From NCBI GenBank assembly GCA_947561395.2, contig OX387192.1:1488001-1552000 (forward strand): a stretch of DNA of 64,000 bases, given 5' to 3'. How positions within the stretch are numbered: the first letter of the stretch is position 1; each line of letters starts with the position of its first letter. A model generated the notes under the pieces. It did not search any database, was not told where the DNA came from, and was given only the letters and a program-made list of their open reading frames with translations. Below, in pieces: positions 21,518-34,090 of the stretch. A program made the position numbers and the translations under genes. Origin of the DNA: Buxus sempervirens. Its lineage: Eukaryota > Streptophyta > Magnoliopsida > Buxales > Buxaceae.

Positions 21518-21576
21518 GAGATTTCCTTCTCTAGCTCATTCGACAATCAAGATACTACCAGCTTGGAAAGTCAATC

Positions 21577-21686
21577 AAGCTAGCCATTACAATCAAGGAT
21601 ATTATCAGCACTCAAGCTAGCCGTTACAATCAAGGATATTAATTGAATGAAGCTAGCCGTTACAATCAAGGATATTTTTAGCATGT
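21577..21686 (+). repeat. 36-37-bp tandem repeat, three copies
   Basis: Starts are at 21577, 21614 and 21650, with the core AAGCTAGCCGTTACAATCAA. Confidence 0.85.
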
Positions 21687-21813
21687 AAATAGATTAGGAA
21701 TTGAATCAATTATGGAAAGATTGTAATTATAAATAAAGATATACTCATACTCTCAGACTTAAGTTGAGCCGAGACTCTTAAACCATTGTTTTTCTTCTCC
21801 TTTGTCACTTCCT

Positions 21814-21969
21814 AGTGGCCCAATTACAAGACTTAGAGCCAAATGTTTCAAGGAAGCACTAAATGGACTAATCCAGGAGAATTGGGCTAATTCTAAAAAG
21901 ACCAAGATGGGCTCAAATAATAATCAAGGCTTAGTCCATGTCATCAAAGCAATTGAAGAGGCTAATTAG
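21814..21969 (+). pseudogene. Gypsy gag-like C-terminal fragment
   Basis: An open stretch begins GPITRLRAKCFKEALNGLIQ and ends at TAG 21969. The PITR-RAK-FKEALNGL pattern is common at the end of plant Gypsy gag-like proteins. It is preceded by a plausible splice acceptor (CACTTCCTAG). Only about 50 residues remain. Confidence 0.55.
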
Positions 21970-22718
21970 CATACAAAAACGTGACCAGCATGGTCTGACC
22001 ATTAAAGGGCGTGAATTTGTCGAGTTTCAAGAATATTAAATAAGGGAATGAACTTGGTCTTGGCTGGTTATGTTAAATACATTGAATTTAGTCATTTAGT
22101 TATTTTTGACTGCCTCTAGAAGTCCAAGAGAATTAAAAACGTAGGGACTTGTTTATGTTGATGTTTGTGTTGCTTTTAAAGTTGTAGTTATGAGTCTTAT
22201 GGCTTTTCCTATTCTTGGAGGTTTGTTCCAAGTATATAGATGGGCACTACGAATTTTGTAGTTAGATTTTGTTTTCAGAAACATTATTATTATTGTGAGG
22301 TCTTGTGTTCCTCTTCGTTCTTAAAAGAACTCTTTGAACTTATTAAGTTAATCTTGTGGCGTTCAAGCAACCAAATTTATCACCTTGATTCTTAAGAGAT
22401 TCTTAGGTTTCTTGGTGTGGTGTTTCAATCCTTCGTAGTCTTGGTTTTTCATCTAGTTAGGTGACAGGTCAAGGCTCAACAAATCTTGTCTACACGATCT
22501 TGGGGATTCAAACCATCATTGTTATCATGTTTCATCACAATTGTTGGTGGAGTTCGTACTATTCAGGCCTAGGGAGGGTTGGTCATGTTGGTAGCCCCCT
22601 TTCCTCATTCTTTTCTACCAAAAAAAAAGAAAAAAATTGGATTTGATTGTAGTTCTATATAAAATAGCTTCATTAAGAGTCGGTCTACCAGGATTTGCCC
22701 ATTTGGTACCCATGGGAT

Positions 22719-23106
22719 TGGGGATGGCAACAAGGTGGGTTTTAGTAAACTTGAACTCGCCCTTATAAAGGTTTAGCCAATATCAAACACTAACCCGCCC
22801 CTATTGAGTTGGTAACAAGGCGGGTGGGGTTAGCCAGGTTGTAGTATAAAATATAAAAGTAAAATGTGTATTTTTTTAAATAGAATATATAAGTTAAGAA
22901 TATATTTATTGATAAAATATGTATTTTTATATATAGTATACATGAAAATAATATTTTAAAACATATGAAAATAACATTTTAATAGATTATGGTCTGCGTC
23001 GTCGGGGCGTATTGGGCTAAACCGAAACCCGTCCTAACCCGATTTTAGCAATATCAAACCCTAATCATTAAGGCCGGGCAGTTTACCTGTTCCATTGCCA
23101 TCCCTG
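22719..23106. mobile_element. hAT-like MITE
   Basis: GGGGATGGCAACAAGGTGGG at the left and the inverted match TTGCCATCCCTG at the right, plus internal CCCGCC/GGCGGG stretches, resemble a known class of small hAT elements. I do not see a clean 8-bp target duplication. Confidence 0.6.
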
Positions 23107-23150
23107 CGTAGGATAGTGGGCCTCAGGCTTTATTGAGTGATGTTTTAATT

Positions 23151-23554
23151 AGGGAAAAATTAACTTTTAGTGGTCCTTTTTAAAAATAATTAAGATTCAA
23201 TCAATAAAGTTTTGAGTTTTAACTTTTAATGAAACTTTATCAAAAGAATTAATTCTTAGTGACATATCACTGTTACGAATAAATTCTTCCAAAAATGCCC
23301 TTATAAAACTCACTTCCAGGATTTGGACAAGCAATAAATTGACTTGTACAAGCAATAAAATGGCTTGTACAAGTCAATAAAATGACTTGTACCTTGAGTG
23401 AGTGATTTGTATAAGTCATTTGGATGAATGATGTAAGGGCATTTTTGTAATAGTTGATTTGTAATAGTAGAATGTCACTAAAAAATTAATTAATTACTTT
23501 GTTACTTAATTTTAATTATTTTAAAAAATTATCACTAAAAATTAATTTTCCCTT
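23151..23554. mobile_element. AT-rich MITE with about 24-bp terminal inverted repeats
   Basis: AGGGAAAAATTAACTTTTAG at the left pairs with the inverted right end TAAAGGGAAAATTAATTTTT. TTAATT flanks both ends and may be part of the target duplication. The interior has several copies of GACTTGTACAAG-like sequence. Confidence 0.6.
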
Positions 23555-24322
23555 TAATTTCATAAACAAGATGGAAAAGGCCAAAACTTTATGCTTTTTC
23601 TGCAAATCTCATTAGTACGTGAAAGGCAAACCCGTCACATTTGAACCCAAAATCAACCCGTGGGCCGAGATGTTCACCACTAACTTGCCTAATATGTATG
23701 TGACCAACGAGTTCGGGTTGAGATGGCCATGACCCATGTGACCTCTGTGCCGGGGCCATTCCGGCTCCAAAGTCCCAAGGATAAAAGGGAAAATTGGTTT
23801 TTAAGTGATACTTTTCAATTCAATTATTACCAGTAATTGAAAATTAGTGTTACTTTTTGGAAATAATTGTGAATCAGTGTCGTTTTATTATTCATAAAAG
23901 GCTTTTTAAAAAAATGCCTTCAAACAAAATTTTTTTTTACCATGTTTGTTACTATTCATGTTTTGAGAGCATTTTTTGGAAGAAGTCTTATGTGAACAGT
24001 AAAATGACACTCATTCTCATTAAAATGACACTCAGTAAAATGACACTCACTGTTACAGATTTTCTGGGTCATTTCCTCCTACGTAGAAAGTCTTGCCAGT
24101 CTATCACTTGTTGAGGACCATTGCATGATGGTTTGTGACTTTTTCGAATTTTATAAAGCTATCACAGACTTGGGGGTCTTTCTGAAGAAAACATTTTTCA
24201 AACCTTTAAAAGCAAAGAGAAAACGCTTTCGTTAACAATTAGTTAAAAACAATTATGATTTTTAAAATCTATAAAAAGTATTTGATAAATTTAATAATTA
24301 TTACTTAAAAATAATTTGTTGT
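23555..24322. other. intergenic sequence, no gene seen
   Basis: AT-rich sequence with short repeats such as TAAAATGACACTCA near 24000-24050. No protein, RNA gene or complete mobile element is recognised. Confidence 0.4.
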
Positions 24323-24651
24323 TGTAAAAGAAAGAGATGGCAAGACAAGAAAGATTAGCAAGAGAAGATAGACTCAAATGGAAGAGAAAATCAGCTTCTC
24401 AGAACTCAAGATCATTCACTAGTTAGCAAATTTGTGTGTTTTTATTCTGTACATTTCAAGACCCTTTTATAAATATGAAGAGGTGTATTGAAGAGGTGCA
24501 TGTGGAATCCCAAGAGGTGTATCCTTGAATAGGTGCATGTTCAATCCCAAGAGGTTCTTGAAGAGGTGCATGTGGAATCCCAAGAAGTGAAGAGGTGCAT
24601 GTTCAATGTTTCCCAATGGTCATCATATCCATATTCAATGGATTCATAACA
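24323..24651 (-). repeat. 3' LTR of Copia relic
   Basis: It begins TGTAAAAGAAAGAGATGGCA, ends GGATTCATAACA and matches 59809-60144. Repeated GAGGTGCATGT units occur within it. Confidence 0.8.
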
Positions 24652-24752
24652 CACCCCATTGGATGACCAAAAATTATGCCTCGTTAAAACCTTGCCAAGG
24701 AAAAACCCAGTGGGAAAAAACCAATGGCGAAGGAAAAATAGTACATAAATTT

Positions 24753-26589
24753 TTAAGTCATATACTCCCCCTGGAAAGAGCACGATGAAATGTCTTTAAC
24801 TTTTCTCATTCCAATGCTTTGCACCATCTTCTTAAATGTTGTTGTAGGCAATGCTTTTGTGAATAAATCTGCCGGATTTTCACTTGACCATATTTGCTTA
24901 ACATCAATATCAACTTTCTTCTGAAGTTCATGAGTGAAAAAGAACTTAGGTGATATATGCTTCATTTTGTCTCCTTTGATATATCCGCCTTTGATTTGTG
25001 TGACGCAAGCTGCATTGTTTTCATATAAAATTTTTGGGCTATCATTGATTGAGGAAATGCCACACTTTTCTTGTATATGATTAATTACTGATCTTAGCCA
25101 AATACATTCCCGGCTTGCCTCATGGATAGCAATAAGCTCCGAATGATTCGAAGATGTAGCAGATAATGATTGTTTAATAGATCTCCATGAAATAGCAGTA
25201 CCTCCACAAGTAAAGAGATATCCTGTTTGAGATCGACCTTTGTGTGGATCAAATAAATAACTTGCATTTGCATATCCAATCAACTGTGAAGTTGATCCAG
25301 TATGATAGAATAATATTCCCAATTCAGTTGTACCACGGAGATACCGAAGTACATGTTTAACTCCGTTCCAATGTCTTCGAGTTGGAGTAGAACTATATCT
25401 TGACAATAAGTTAACTGCAAAAGCTATATCAGGTTGTGTGAAGTTTGCAAGATATATTAGTGCACCAATAGTACTAAGATATCGTACTTCAGGACTAAGA
25501 ATTTCTTTTTCATCTTCTAGAGGACGAAAATGATCCTTTTTCACATCAAATGAACGTACAATCATTGGAGTACTCAAAGGATGAGCTTTATCCATATAAA
25601 AGTGCTTTAAGACCTTTTTTTGTATATGTTGATTGATGAACAAGGATTCCATTTGGGAAATGCTCAAGCTGTAGGCCAAGACAAAATTTTGTTTTCCCAA
25701 GATCCTTCATTTCAAATTCGTCTTTCAATACAGTAGCAATTCTTTTGAGTTCTTCAGGGGTTCCAACAAGATTTAAATCATCAACATAAATTGCAACAAT
25801 AGCAAATCCGGATTCTGATTTCTTAATGAAAATGCATGGGCATATAGGATCATTCTCAAATCCTTTCTTTAATAAATATTCACTAAGGCGATTATACCAC
25901 ATGCGTCCAGATTGCTTTAATCCATATAAAGATCTTTGAAGCTTAATAGAGTACATGCTTCTAGATGTATTTGAATTACATGCTTCTGGCATTTTATATC
26001 CTTCAGGGATTTTCATGTATATTTCATGATCCAATGATCCATATAAACATGCAGTAACCACATCCATCAACTGCATATCCAGTCTTTCTGTGACTACCAA
26101 ACTTATTAAAAATCTGAATGTAGTCGCATTCATAACGGGAGAATATGTTTCCTCATAATCAATCCCAGGTTTCTGTGAGAAACCTTGTGCAACAAGCCTT
26201 GCTTTATATCGCACTATTTCGTTCTTTTCATTGCGTTTCCGCACAAATACCTACTTATATCCAACAGGTGACACTCCCTCAGGTGTTTGGACTACAGGCC
26301 CAAAAACTTTTCGTTTTGCTAATGAGCTTAATTCAGCTTCAATAGCCTCTTTCCATTTTGGCCAATCATTTCTATGTTGAAATTCTTCGACATTCTTTGG
26401 CTCACTTTCTTCATTACTTCTGGTAATGCCAATAGCCACTTTAAATGAAAATACGTTGTCGACAACGATTTTATTTCTATCCCAAATTTCTCCTGTACTT
26501 AGATAATGTATTGAGATCTCATTATTTTCAGGTATCTGTTTCTCTTCAAGAGATTTCTCTTCAAGAGTTTCCTCTTCAAGAGGTTCCAT
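24753..26589 (-). pseudogene. Copia reverse transcriptase and RNase H, broken
   Basis: The minus strand reads the reverse transcriptase start (26589-26251), its core with YKARLVAQGFSQKPGIDYEE and the catalytic YVDDLNLVG (26244-25588), and then the thumb and RNase H (25700-24753) with HWNGVKHVLRYLRGT and NPADLFTKALPT. A nonsense codon separates the first two parts (a stop where VGYKWVF is expected) and a frameshift separates the last two. A purine tract CCAGGGGGAGTA follows near 24770. Confidence 0.85.
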
Positions 26590-26734
26590 TTCAGGGGATT
26601 CTTTTCCAAGAGATTGTAAAATAGGCTTTATGGTCTCTTCAGGAACACCACTATCATTTCATTGAATTTTCCTTTTCCAAGGATTTTTATCTTTTGAACT
26701 AATAGGTCTTCCACGCTTTAGGCGTGCCTTAGAT

Positions 26735-27986
26735 TCATCTGCTGCTTTGTTTGTTAGTAGGTTGTCCTTCAGGGACTTTAATCCTTGCTGGAGTATTTAC
26801 AGTAGGTATATGAGATTTTACTACACTTCTGGTATCAGTAAATGCATCCGGTAATTGATTTGCAACTTGTTGCAAATGAATAATCCTTTCAACTTCCTTC
26901 GTACATTGATTAGTACGAGGATCAAGTTGAGTTAAGGATAAAATTTTCCAAGAGATTTCTTGTCGTGCTTCAGGCACTAACTTTTCTCCCCCTAATGATG
27001 GAAAAATTGTTTCATTGAAATGGCAATCCACAAATCATGCCTTAAAAATATCTCCTATAAAGGCTCAAGATATCTAATAATACATGGTGAATCAAAACCA
27101 ACATATATACCAAGTCTACATTGAGGGCCCATTTTAGTTCATTGTGGTGGTGCAATAGGAACATATACAGCGCAACCAAACGTTTGAAGGTGAGAGATAT
27201 TTGGTGGTTGACCAATGCAAGTTACACTGGAGAATATTTATGATAAGCAGATGGCCTAATTCAAACCAGAAATGTTGCGTGCAATATAGCATGCCCCCAT
27301 GCAGAACTAGGTAAATTTGATTTCATAAGCAGAGGTTTAGCAATCAACTGAAGTCTTTTGATAAATGATTCAGCTAAACCATTTTGAGTGTGTGTGTGAG
27401 CAACAGGATGTTCAACATCAATTCCAATTGACATGCAATAGCTATCAAAAGCTTGAGATGTAAATTCAGCTGCATTAACAAGTCGAATTTTCTTAATTGG
27501 GTAATCAGGGAATTGTGCACTCAATCTGATTATTTGAGAAAGAAGTCTAGTAAAAGCAAGATTTCTAGAAGAAAGAAGACAAACATGTGACCATTTAGAT
27601 GATGCATCAATTAAAACCATGAAATATTTAAATGGTCCACATGAAGGATGTATAGGCCCACAAATATCTCCCTGAATTCTTTTCAAGAATGATGGAGATT
27701 CAACAACTAGTTTTGAAGGAGATGATCTAATAATTAGTTTACCTTGAGAACAAGTAGAGCATGGATAATCACTTGGTAAAAGAATCTTCTGGTTCTTTAA
27801 TGGATGCCCTATTGAATTTTCAATAATTCTTCTCATCATTATAGAACCTGGATGTCCAAGGCGATCATGCCAAATCATAAAGACCTTTGGATCAGTGCAC
27901 TTCTGGTGCATCATAATATGTGATTCAATCATTCTCCTTTTCGTATAATACAACCCTGAAGAGAATGATGGCAGCTTTTCTAACAC
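26735..27986 (-). pseudogene. Copia integrase, catalytic residue lost
   Basis: The pre-integrase zinc region (WHDRLGHPG ... CSTC) and core integrase are read on the minus strand at 27986-27261, and a C-terminal piece at 27031-26735. The first catalytic Asp (QGDICGP) and the Glu (LAESF) are present. The second Asp is Asn in RLVNAAEF, where families have RLDNAGEF. With the breaks between pieces this cannot be active. Confidence 0.85.
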
Positions 27987-27998
27987 TAGCTTTTGGCC

Positions 27999-28296
27999 TT
28001 AATGTGTTTGAGTAATAAAAAGATGTTCTATGTTGCCTTCATCAGTGGTTTCAATATAATAACCATTACGACGTATATCTTTAAAACTCAACAAGTTCCT
28101 TCTTGATCTTGAAGAAAATAGAGCATCATCAATGCACAATTTTGTGCCATTGGGCAACAATATATATGCTCTTCCGAAGCCTTCAATTAGATTTGATGAA
28201 CCCGATATGGTGTTTACATTAGCTTTGCTATGTTTCAAACATTGGAAATATTTCTTATTTTTAAGGATTGTGTGAGTTGTCGCATTATCTACCAAG
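27999..28296 (-). pseudogene. Copia protease region, 5' end cut by solo LTR
   Basis: It reads CLVDNATTHTILKNKKYF, where Copia proteases have DSGTTHTI, so the catalytic DSG is DNA here. The following text with ISGSSNLIEGFGRA fits the rest of the domain. The upstream part lies beyond the solo LTR inserted at 28302. Confidence 0.7.
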
Positions 28297-29049
28297 CATA
28301 CTGTGCGCACCTAAAATCGATCTAGATCGCACACCGGGCGCACGTGGAGGGTTTCGTGTGTGCCTCGGGATATTCGGAGTCGCCACTGCCTGAGAGGTGT
28401 AGGCAGACACGGTGTTTGCCCTATTCGGGTCTAGGTTTGATCTGTGACTTTTCAGAGTTCCAGCTAAGTCCTCGGTTACGTCCGGGGAAGTCCGAAGACA
28501 CCCCGGCCCGCCCCATCGGTTTGACGGGTCCCTCGGGTCTCCCTGGTTTTTGAGTCAATCTCACCCTTCCTAGACCAGCATGCTATTTTATTGGGTCTAG
28601 CGGGGCCCTTTGGAAGTGTGGGTCCCTTTTATTTTGATTTTATCTTTTTATTTAGTGAAGTGGGTCGGACCCGGGTCCCGTTGGAAGACCCGTGGGTTGC
28701 CATGATTGGGTTTGGGGCCCAGTTGGGTTATTGGGTTACCCATTTGGTTATTTATTTAAACTTTATTTATTTACAATTTGTTTGGGATTAATGGGCTTGA
28801 AATAGGCCCATTAGCCAAAGATCAAGTAGCCTGGAGCCCGTTTGTTGAAAATGGGCCCGGTATGGGCCGGTCAAAGGTGGGCCCCATTAGGTGGGCCCAA
28901 TGTGATCTTGGTGGGCCCATCTAGGCCCATGGTCTACTAATAGACTAAAAATGGCCCAAATAGCCTTATAGGGTCGGGTCAAGCCGACTCGGGTCGGAAC
29001 AAATCCAACCAGGTCGAAAAATTACATTATTTGAGTTATTTTTAAACTT

Positions 29050-29154
29050 GCCCGTGTTTGATATACGGGCTGGCTCTGCCCGTGGATGTAAATCGGTTCG
29101 GGCTTGCCCTTGAAGCAAACACGGGCATGCCTGAACCGTTCTGAGTTTACGGGC
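29050..29154. promoter_or_regulatory. palindrome array A of the solo LTR (28-bp period)
   Basis: Four 21-bp units start at 29050, 29078, 29106 and 29134, exactly 28 bp apart. The best is GCCCGTGT-N5-ATACGGGC. The others keep at least one full arm (GCCCGT or ACGGGC). Confidence 0.7.
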
Positions 29155-29962
29155 ACCTTCAGTTTTGCACTTTTGGTGCTGATTCTGCTTGGGGTCCAGT
29201 CCGTGGCCTCTTGGGAGCTTTCTGCAACATCTGGGATGGTTCCACTGCTTTCGTGATTTGTCATTTACTTCAAATATCCTCCTTTTGAAGCACTTATTGA
29301 TGAAGCCTTCTCTTTTCCTCCTTTTATCAAGTTATTTCCCATCTCATCTTATAGCATTTGAAAGAAAGGATAGAGGGGAAGAATATTACAAGGGATAAAT
29401 TTGCATTAGCAAATATAGCTTAAGCAAAGTATGTCATTTCTTATATCTTGTTCTTTTTGTTCATTTTATGGGTCCACCTTCCTTTTCTTTCACAAGTGGA
29501 CACTCATTTGTGTGGGAGAATTCCAGCAAGAGTGAAACAAATAGGTTAGTTGGAACGTAAAAAGATAAGAAAAAATATAAAAAATTGTATAAGGAAATGC
29601 ACACATATATATTGAAAAAGAGATGGGAAACCTTACCAAATTACAAGTTCCTTGCTTTTGGATGATGTTGAGATTCTCAGGGAATTTCAGCAGTGCTTCC
29701 GCGTCTCCGGGGGTTTTCTGAATTGATTGTGAAAGGGTCTTGGTAGGAGGTTGGGTTTAAAAAGAGGTATTTGGGGGTTTAGGCATGGTTTTGGGATGAC
29801 AAGGGTATTTTGGGTATTTAAATGGGTTTAGGTATTGGGGGTGGCGGCAATTGGGCAGAGGTTGGCCGTAGAAAACATGAGAGGAGGAGAGGGAGGAGGC
29901 TTGGAGACTCAGCTTGTCCAAATGAGGGGGGTGGCCTCTCTATTTATAGGCAAAATTTTCGT

Positions 29963-30177
29963 GCCCGTACTTGAAATACGGGTGTGCCTTGCCCGTACTT
30001 CAAGTACGGGCGTGCCTTGCCCGTAATTCAAGTACGGGCGAAAAACGCACATTTTCAAATCTCGCGAAATCGGCCGTACGGGACGCGTGTCCCGCCGTAC
30101 AACGACATGCGTCCCTTTCTAGAAGCTTGCCCGTATTTGAAATACGGGCATGCCTCGCCCGTAGTTCAAATACGGTC
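29963..30177. promoter_or_regulatory. palindrome array B of the solo LTR (28-bp period)
   Basis: Units of the form GCCCGTA-N7-TACGGGC start at 29963, 29991 and 30019 (28 bp apart) and again at 30129 and 30157 (28 bp apart). A TATA-like CTATTTATAGG lies just upstream at about 29939-29949. Confidence 0.8.
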
Positions 30178-30736
30178 CAGCACGTTTTTAAAATGCCGGA
30201 TTTCAAATGCTTTATTAAATTTGATTTATTTAAAGATTTTTATCCGATTTTTTGATTATTTTATTATAAAAACGAGATTCTTTTATTAAAATATTATTAA
30301 AAAATAAAGATATTTTTATTTATTCTGCTTTTTGCTACTGTTTTGCCACATGGGCAGCTTTCTTTGAAACTTCAACTGCCCATAACTTTTCCGTCTAATG
30401 TCCGATTTCAGCAAATTTGGTGTCGTTGGAATCGGCTCGGAACCCACTATCCATTGGGATCAAGTTTGGCAGCTGAATTAGGGTCGAGCAAAAAGTCAAC
30501 TTTTGCTTCCCCAAAAGTTTGACCGGGTCATAACTTCCTCATCCGGACCCCGATTCCAGCAAACTCAATTGCATTGGAACCGTGTCGAAATGCTCTTTTC
30601 AATGAGATGAAGTTTGATGGCCAATTCTCTTTTGATCAAAAAGTCAAATTTCAGCCCCCTCAGGGTTTGACTTTTTAATTAAAATTTTCATTTTCTGCAT
30701 TTTTTTGGGGTGCAAAAATCAGGTGTCTACACATAC

Positions 30737-31423
30737 ATCATCAGCATTCATCAATTCATCAATAGAATCCACGCTTCTTCATACATGAAAAATATAAAAT
30801 TTCATTACTATAGAATTCAAACCCTTATAATATAATAAACAAAGACTTACTACTCAAAATAAACATTTCCATCACCAATAAGATGATCAATTCTACTACT
30901 AGGATTTTCAAAGAAATCAGAAACATCAAGATGAGTAATATCAACTCCATCACAATTATCAAATTGAGGTACATGATCTATTCGTTCTGCAACATTCATT
31001 TCAATTTCCTTTCCTTTTTATCTTTTAGAGGCTTGATATAGGTCTACCAAGTGTCTAGCCATACGATAGGTACGTGACCAATGTCCATTCATATCACATC
31101 AATGACATACATCTTCAAAAATTTTTTTTTTTTGAGGATTGTTCACGGAACATTTGCTCTTTTCTGATTTCTTCCATTTTTGATGGTAAGGTGCTTGGTG
31201 GATTCCCCTTTTAGTGATTTCACTTCTGATGCCACTATATTGATAATTCTTTCTACCACGTTCTCGTCCACGTTTACCATTCTTCTGGAATGATATACCA
31301 TTTGCTTCGGGAAGTGGTGTGGAACCAGTTGGACGAGACTGGTGATTTTTCATCAAAAGCTCGTTATTTTGTTCAGCACTAGAAGACAAGAAATGAGTTT
31401 AGAATACTTTGTGAACTTTCGCT
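30737..31423 (-). pseudogene. Copia gag, C-terminal half
   Basis: Minus-strand reading after the solo LTR target site gives KFTKYSELISCLL and then a basic region with RGRGRKN-like text. A damaged zinc knuckle follows near 31100, with CH-stop-CDMNGHWSRTY, where both an internal Cys context and the last Cys are lost. It continues gag from 59193. Role: nucleocapsid part of the particle protein. Confidence 0.75.
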
Positions 31424-32483
31424 CTCAATGTGCACACCCGATTTCGGTCGCACGACGAGGCACGTGCAAAATGATGCGTGCCTCGGGATTGTTTGGAGTC
31501 GCCACTGCCTGATGGGGTGCAAGCAGACACCTGTGTGCCTAAATTCTTCTATTATGGCTTGGTCCGCGGCTTGAGATTCTAAGCAAGTTCTCGGTTACGG
31601 TCCGGGGAAGTCCGTAGACACCCCGGTCCGCCCCGTCGAGTGACAGGTCCCATAGGTTTCCCTGGTTTGAGTCAACTTTGGTCTCTCGCTCTCCCGATTC
31701 CTATTCCAGCATTCAATTTGGTTAAGTCTGGCGGGACCGCCAAAGTGGTGTGGGTCCTTTTACTTGATTTTATCTTCTTAGCTTAGAGTGATCTGAGTCT
31801 GATTGGGTGGGCCTCGTTGGAAGGCCCGCGGATCCCTTGGTGGGCTTGGTTAAGCCCACATACCCCCTAGTGGGCCTCAGTCTAGCTTGAGAGGCCCTTC
31901 GGGCTTTGGTTCAATGAATCAATTTTATTTAAATTTCAAGTCGGAGATTAAATTTGATTTTCGTGCAAAAGTGAGTCTGGATTGACTTGCGGGCCCTTGG
32001 GCGGGCCCCACGATGGATGCCAAGTTTGTTGAGTTATCTTGCTTGATCCATGCCAAAATGGGCCAGGCTTTGGGCTTGGGGCCCTTTACCTGGACTTGGG
32101 CTTGAAAGCCCAAGACTTCATGAGTTAGGGTTTGGGAACCCTAATCTTTGTTGGGTTCAATGGGCTTAGTGGGCCCGACAGGCCTTGCCCTAGGTTTCGG
32201 CCAAACCACACCTAAATCTAAACTGACATGCTTCAAGTTTAGGCTCTCGATGGGCCGCATTAGGTTAGACCCATCCAATCAATTTATTACCTTTATTTAG
32301 CAAAAGTAGGTTTGTCGGGCTTAGTGGGCCCCGTTGGAAGGCCCACTGGAAATCGAATTGGACCGGGTCAGTCCATAACCCATCTTGGGTCTCCGATTGA
32401 CCCAGAAACCCTACTGGTCTAGCTAAAAGGATTGCAAAAATGAGTTAAAAAGCTGAAAATCAACAAAATGGAACCTCTGTAAT

Positions 32484-32625
32484 GTAGCCGACTTGAGTCT
32501 TCGGTTACACACAGAGAAGCTTGTATCCGATCTTAAGCATCAAATACACACAGGGACACTTGTATCCGATCCGGTTTGTCGATTACAAAAGAAACTCTGC
32601 TGATTCGACCTGAGTTGTCGGATCA
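32484..32625. promoter_or_regulatory. diverged palindrome array with 39-bp period
   Basis: Four 25-bp units start at 32484, 32523, 32562 and 32601, exactly 39 bp apart. Their arms are GTAGCCGAC/TTCGGTTAC, GTATCCGAT/ATCAAATAC, GTATCCGAT/GTCGATTAC and TGATTCGAC/GTCGGATCA, each pair around a 7-nt spacer. Symmetry is partial (about 6 to 8 of 9 pairs), but unit length and period equal those of the nested Tat element. Confidence 0.7.
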
Positions 32626-33928
32626 GCTAAAAGTTGCCATTTTTTTTATCTCTACAATGGGCTTGGGTTTATGGGCTTCTTGGGGTGTTCCAGGGGCTGT
32701 GTGGGCCCCTGTGTGGGCCCACAGTAGTTCAACTGAAAGCCACTTGGCTTCTTCTTTAGGGTTTTCAAAACCAATAACATATAGAGAAGGGGTGAGGCTT
32801 CCCCCTTTTTCTCCTTTAGAACTAATTTCGACAAAGAGACAGAGGTCAAGCACCTCTATTTGGGTTCTTTCTAGTTAAGAGAAACAACAATCAATATGTA
32901 TATATATGTACAAAAGAGAAGGATCTACACATGCTTCTAAAACAGCAACCTTAGTATGTGTGGATGACCATGTCATCATGTGCATGAGTGGCATGGAAAA
33001 GGGGAAGTGCCTAACATGTATTCTAGGTGAACCTACATGTGTATACATGTGCTAAAGACAAGTGAAAGTAGTGGGTGAGCATGCAAGTCATACCAAAACA
33101 ATGCCTAAAGTAAAAAGGGAACATGTTATGCTAATGCACACATTTGCGGCCCCTTAGCACATTTTATGGCATAAATGAAAACATACATGCTAATACACAC
33201 ATGCTTGTACACACATGCAAGCATATTTGATAATCTAAAAGAAATGAATACCATCATGCTTATAGTCTAGGGAATCCTAAAAGAGGGGACTTGGGGGGTT
33301 TATGGGGTACATTAGATTGTTGAAGAAAGGGAACATGCTCCCTTGGAATAATGGTGAGACAAGCCAAAAGAAGCATGAAAAGTGCTTCCAAATGGGACCC
33401 TAGACACACTTGTCAAGGCCTCTCCTCTTCCCATTCGGATACTAAACCCTGCTCTTACCATGGGAGGCCATCTTCATGAAGGAAATAAAGGAAAGATGGG
33501 GGAACAACATGCTGGAGAACACCTCCTGGCAAGACAAAACAAAGCTTTCCAATATGCTCAAGATCACTTCATTTTTACATATGTGAAGTAAGTAATGGAG
33601 GGGGACGATACCTTGGGTTTTGCTAACCCTGGAGCGTGGTGTATGACCTTCTTTGAAGCAACAATGGCTACTGGAGCAGCTCCCTCCTACCACCAACAGC
33701 AAGCTTCTCTTCTCCTCCAAGGGTTTAAGTGATGGAGATGAAGAAGGGATGGAGGATGGAGGGTTAAGATAGGTTTTAGGCTAGGGTTTTTGGGGAGATG
33801 GAGAAGGAGAAAGCTCTCTTGAAAAATTTCAGCAACCAAATGAGAGGGAAGACCCATACGTATGGGACTTGGGGGGTTTTATTATGTGGCATATGGGATG
33901 GGCATGCATGCATGGGGGGCACAATCAT

Positions 33929-33930
<2 letters not shown>

Positions 33931-33967
<37 letters not shown>

Positions 33968-34090
33968 ATGGGGTGTTGCATGCATGTATGATGCACATGC
34001 ATGCTCATCAACCATGAGAGAGAAGGGGATGCATGTATGATGCATGCATGGTTGATCATGGGGAGAGAGAGAGAGAGAGAGAGAGAGAGA
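33931..34090. repeat. two GA microsatellites with ATGCATG stretches between
   Basis: Runs of GA at about 33931-33965 and 34061-34090 lie within the solo LTR, separated by repeated GCATGCATG-type sequence. Long serine/leucine reading frames here are artefacts of the repeat. Confidence 0.85.

Larger units (their letters stand above)
20964..22690 (+). other. decayed retroelement region
   Basis: It contains an unrecognised short reading frame (about 21031-21333), two tandem repeat blocks, a gag-like fragment ending at 21969 and a following untranslated or LTR-like stretch (about 22000-22650). I could not find matching LTRs or a target duplication. Confidence 0.4.
28302..30731 (+). mobile_element. 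2.4 kb solo LTR of a Tat-like Gypsy family
   Basis: It begins TGTGCGCACC and ends AGGTGTCTACA, with a perfect 5-bp target duplication CATAC (28297-28301 and 30732-30736). It has no coding domain. Its beginning (GTGCCTCGGGAT, GGAGTCGCCACTGCCTGA, CCGGGGAAGTCCG) and end (GATTCCAGCAAACTCA, TCAGGGTTTGACTTTT) match the solo LTR at 31429-59187, so the two belong to related families. It holds two arrays of a 21-bp palindrome. Confidence 0.85.
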
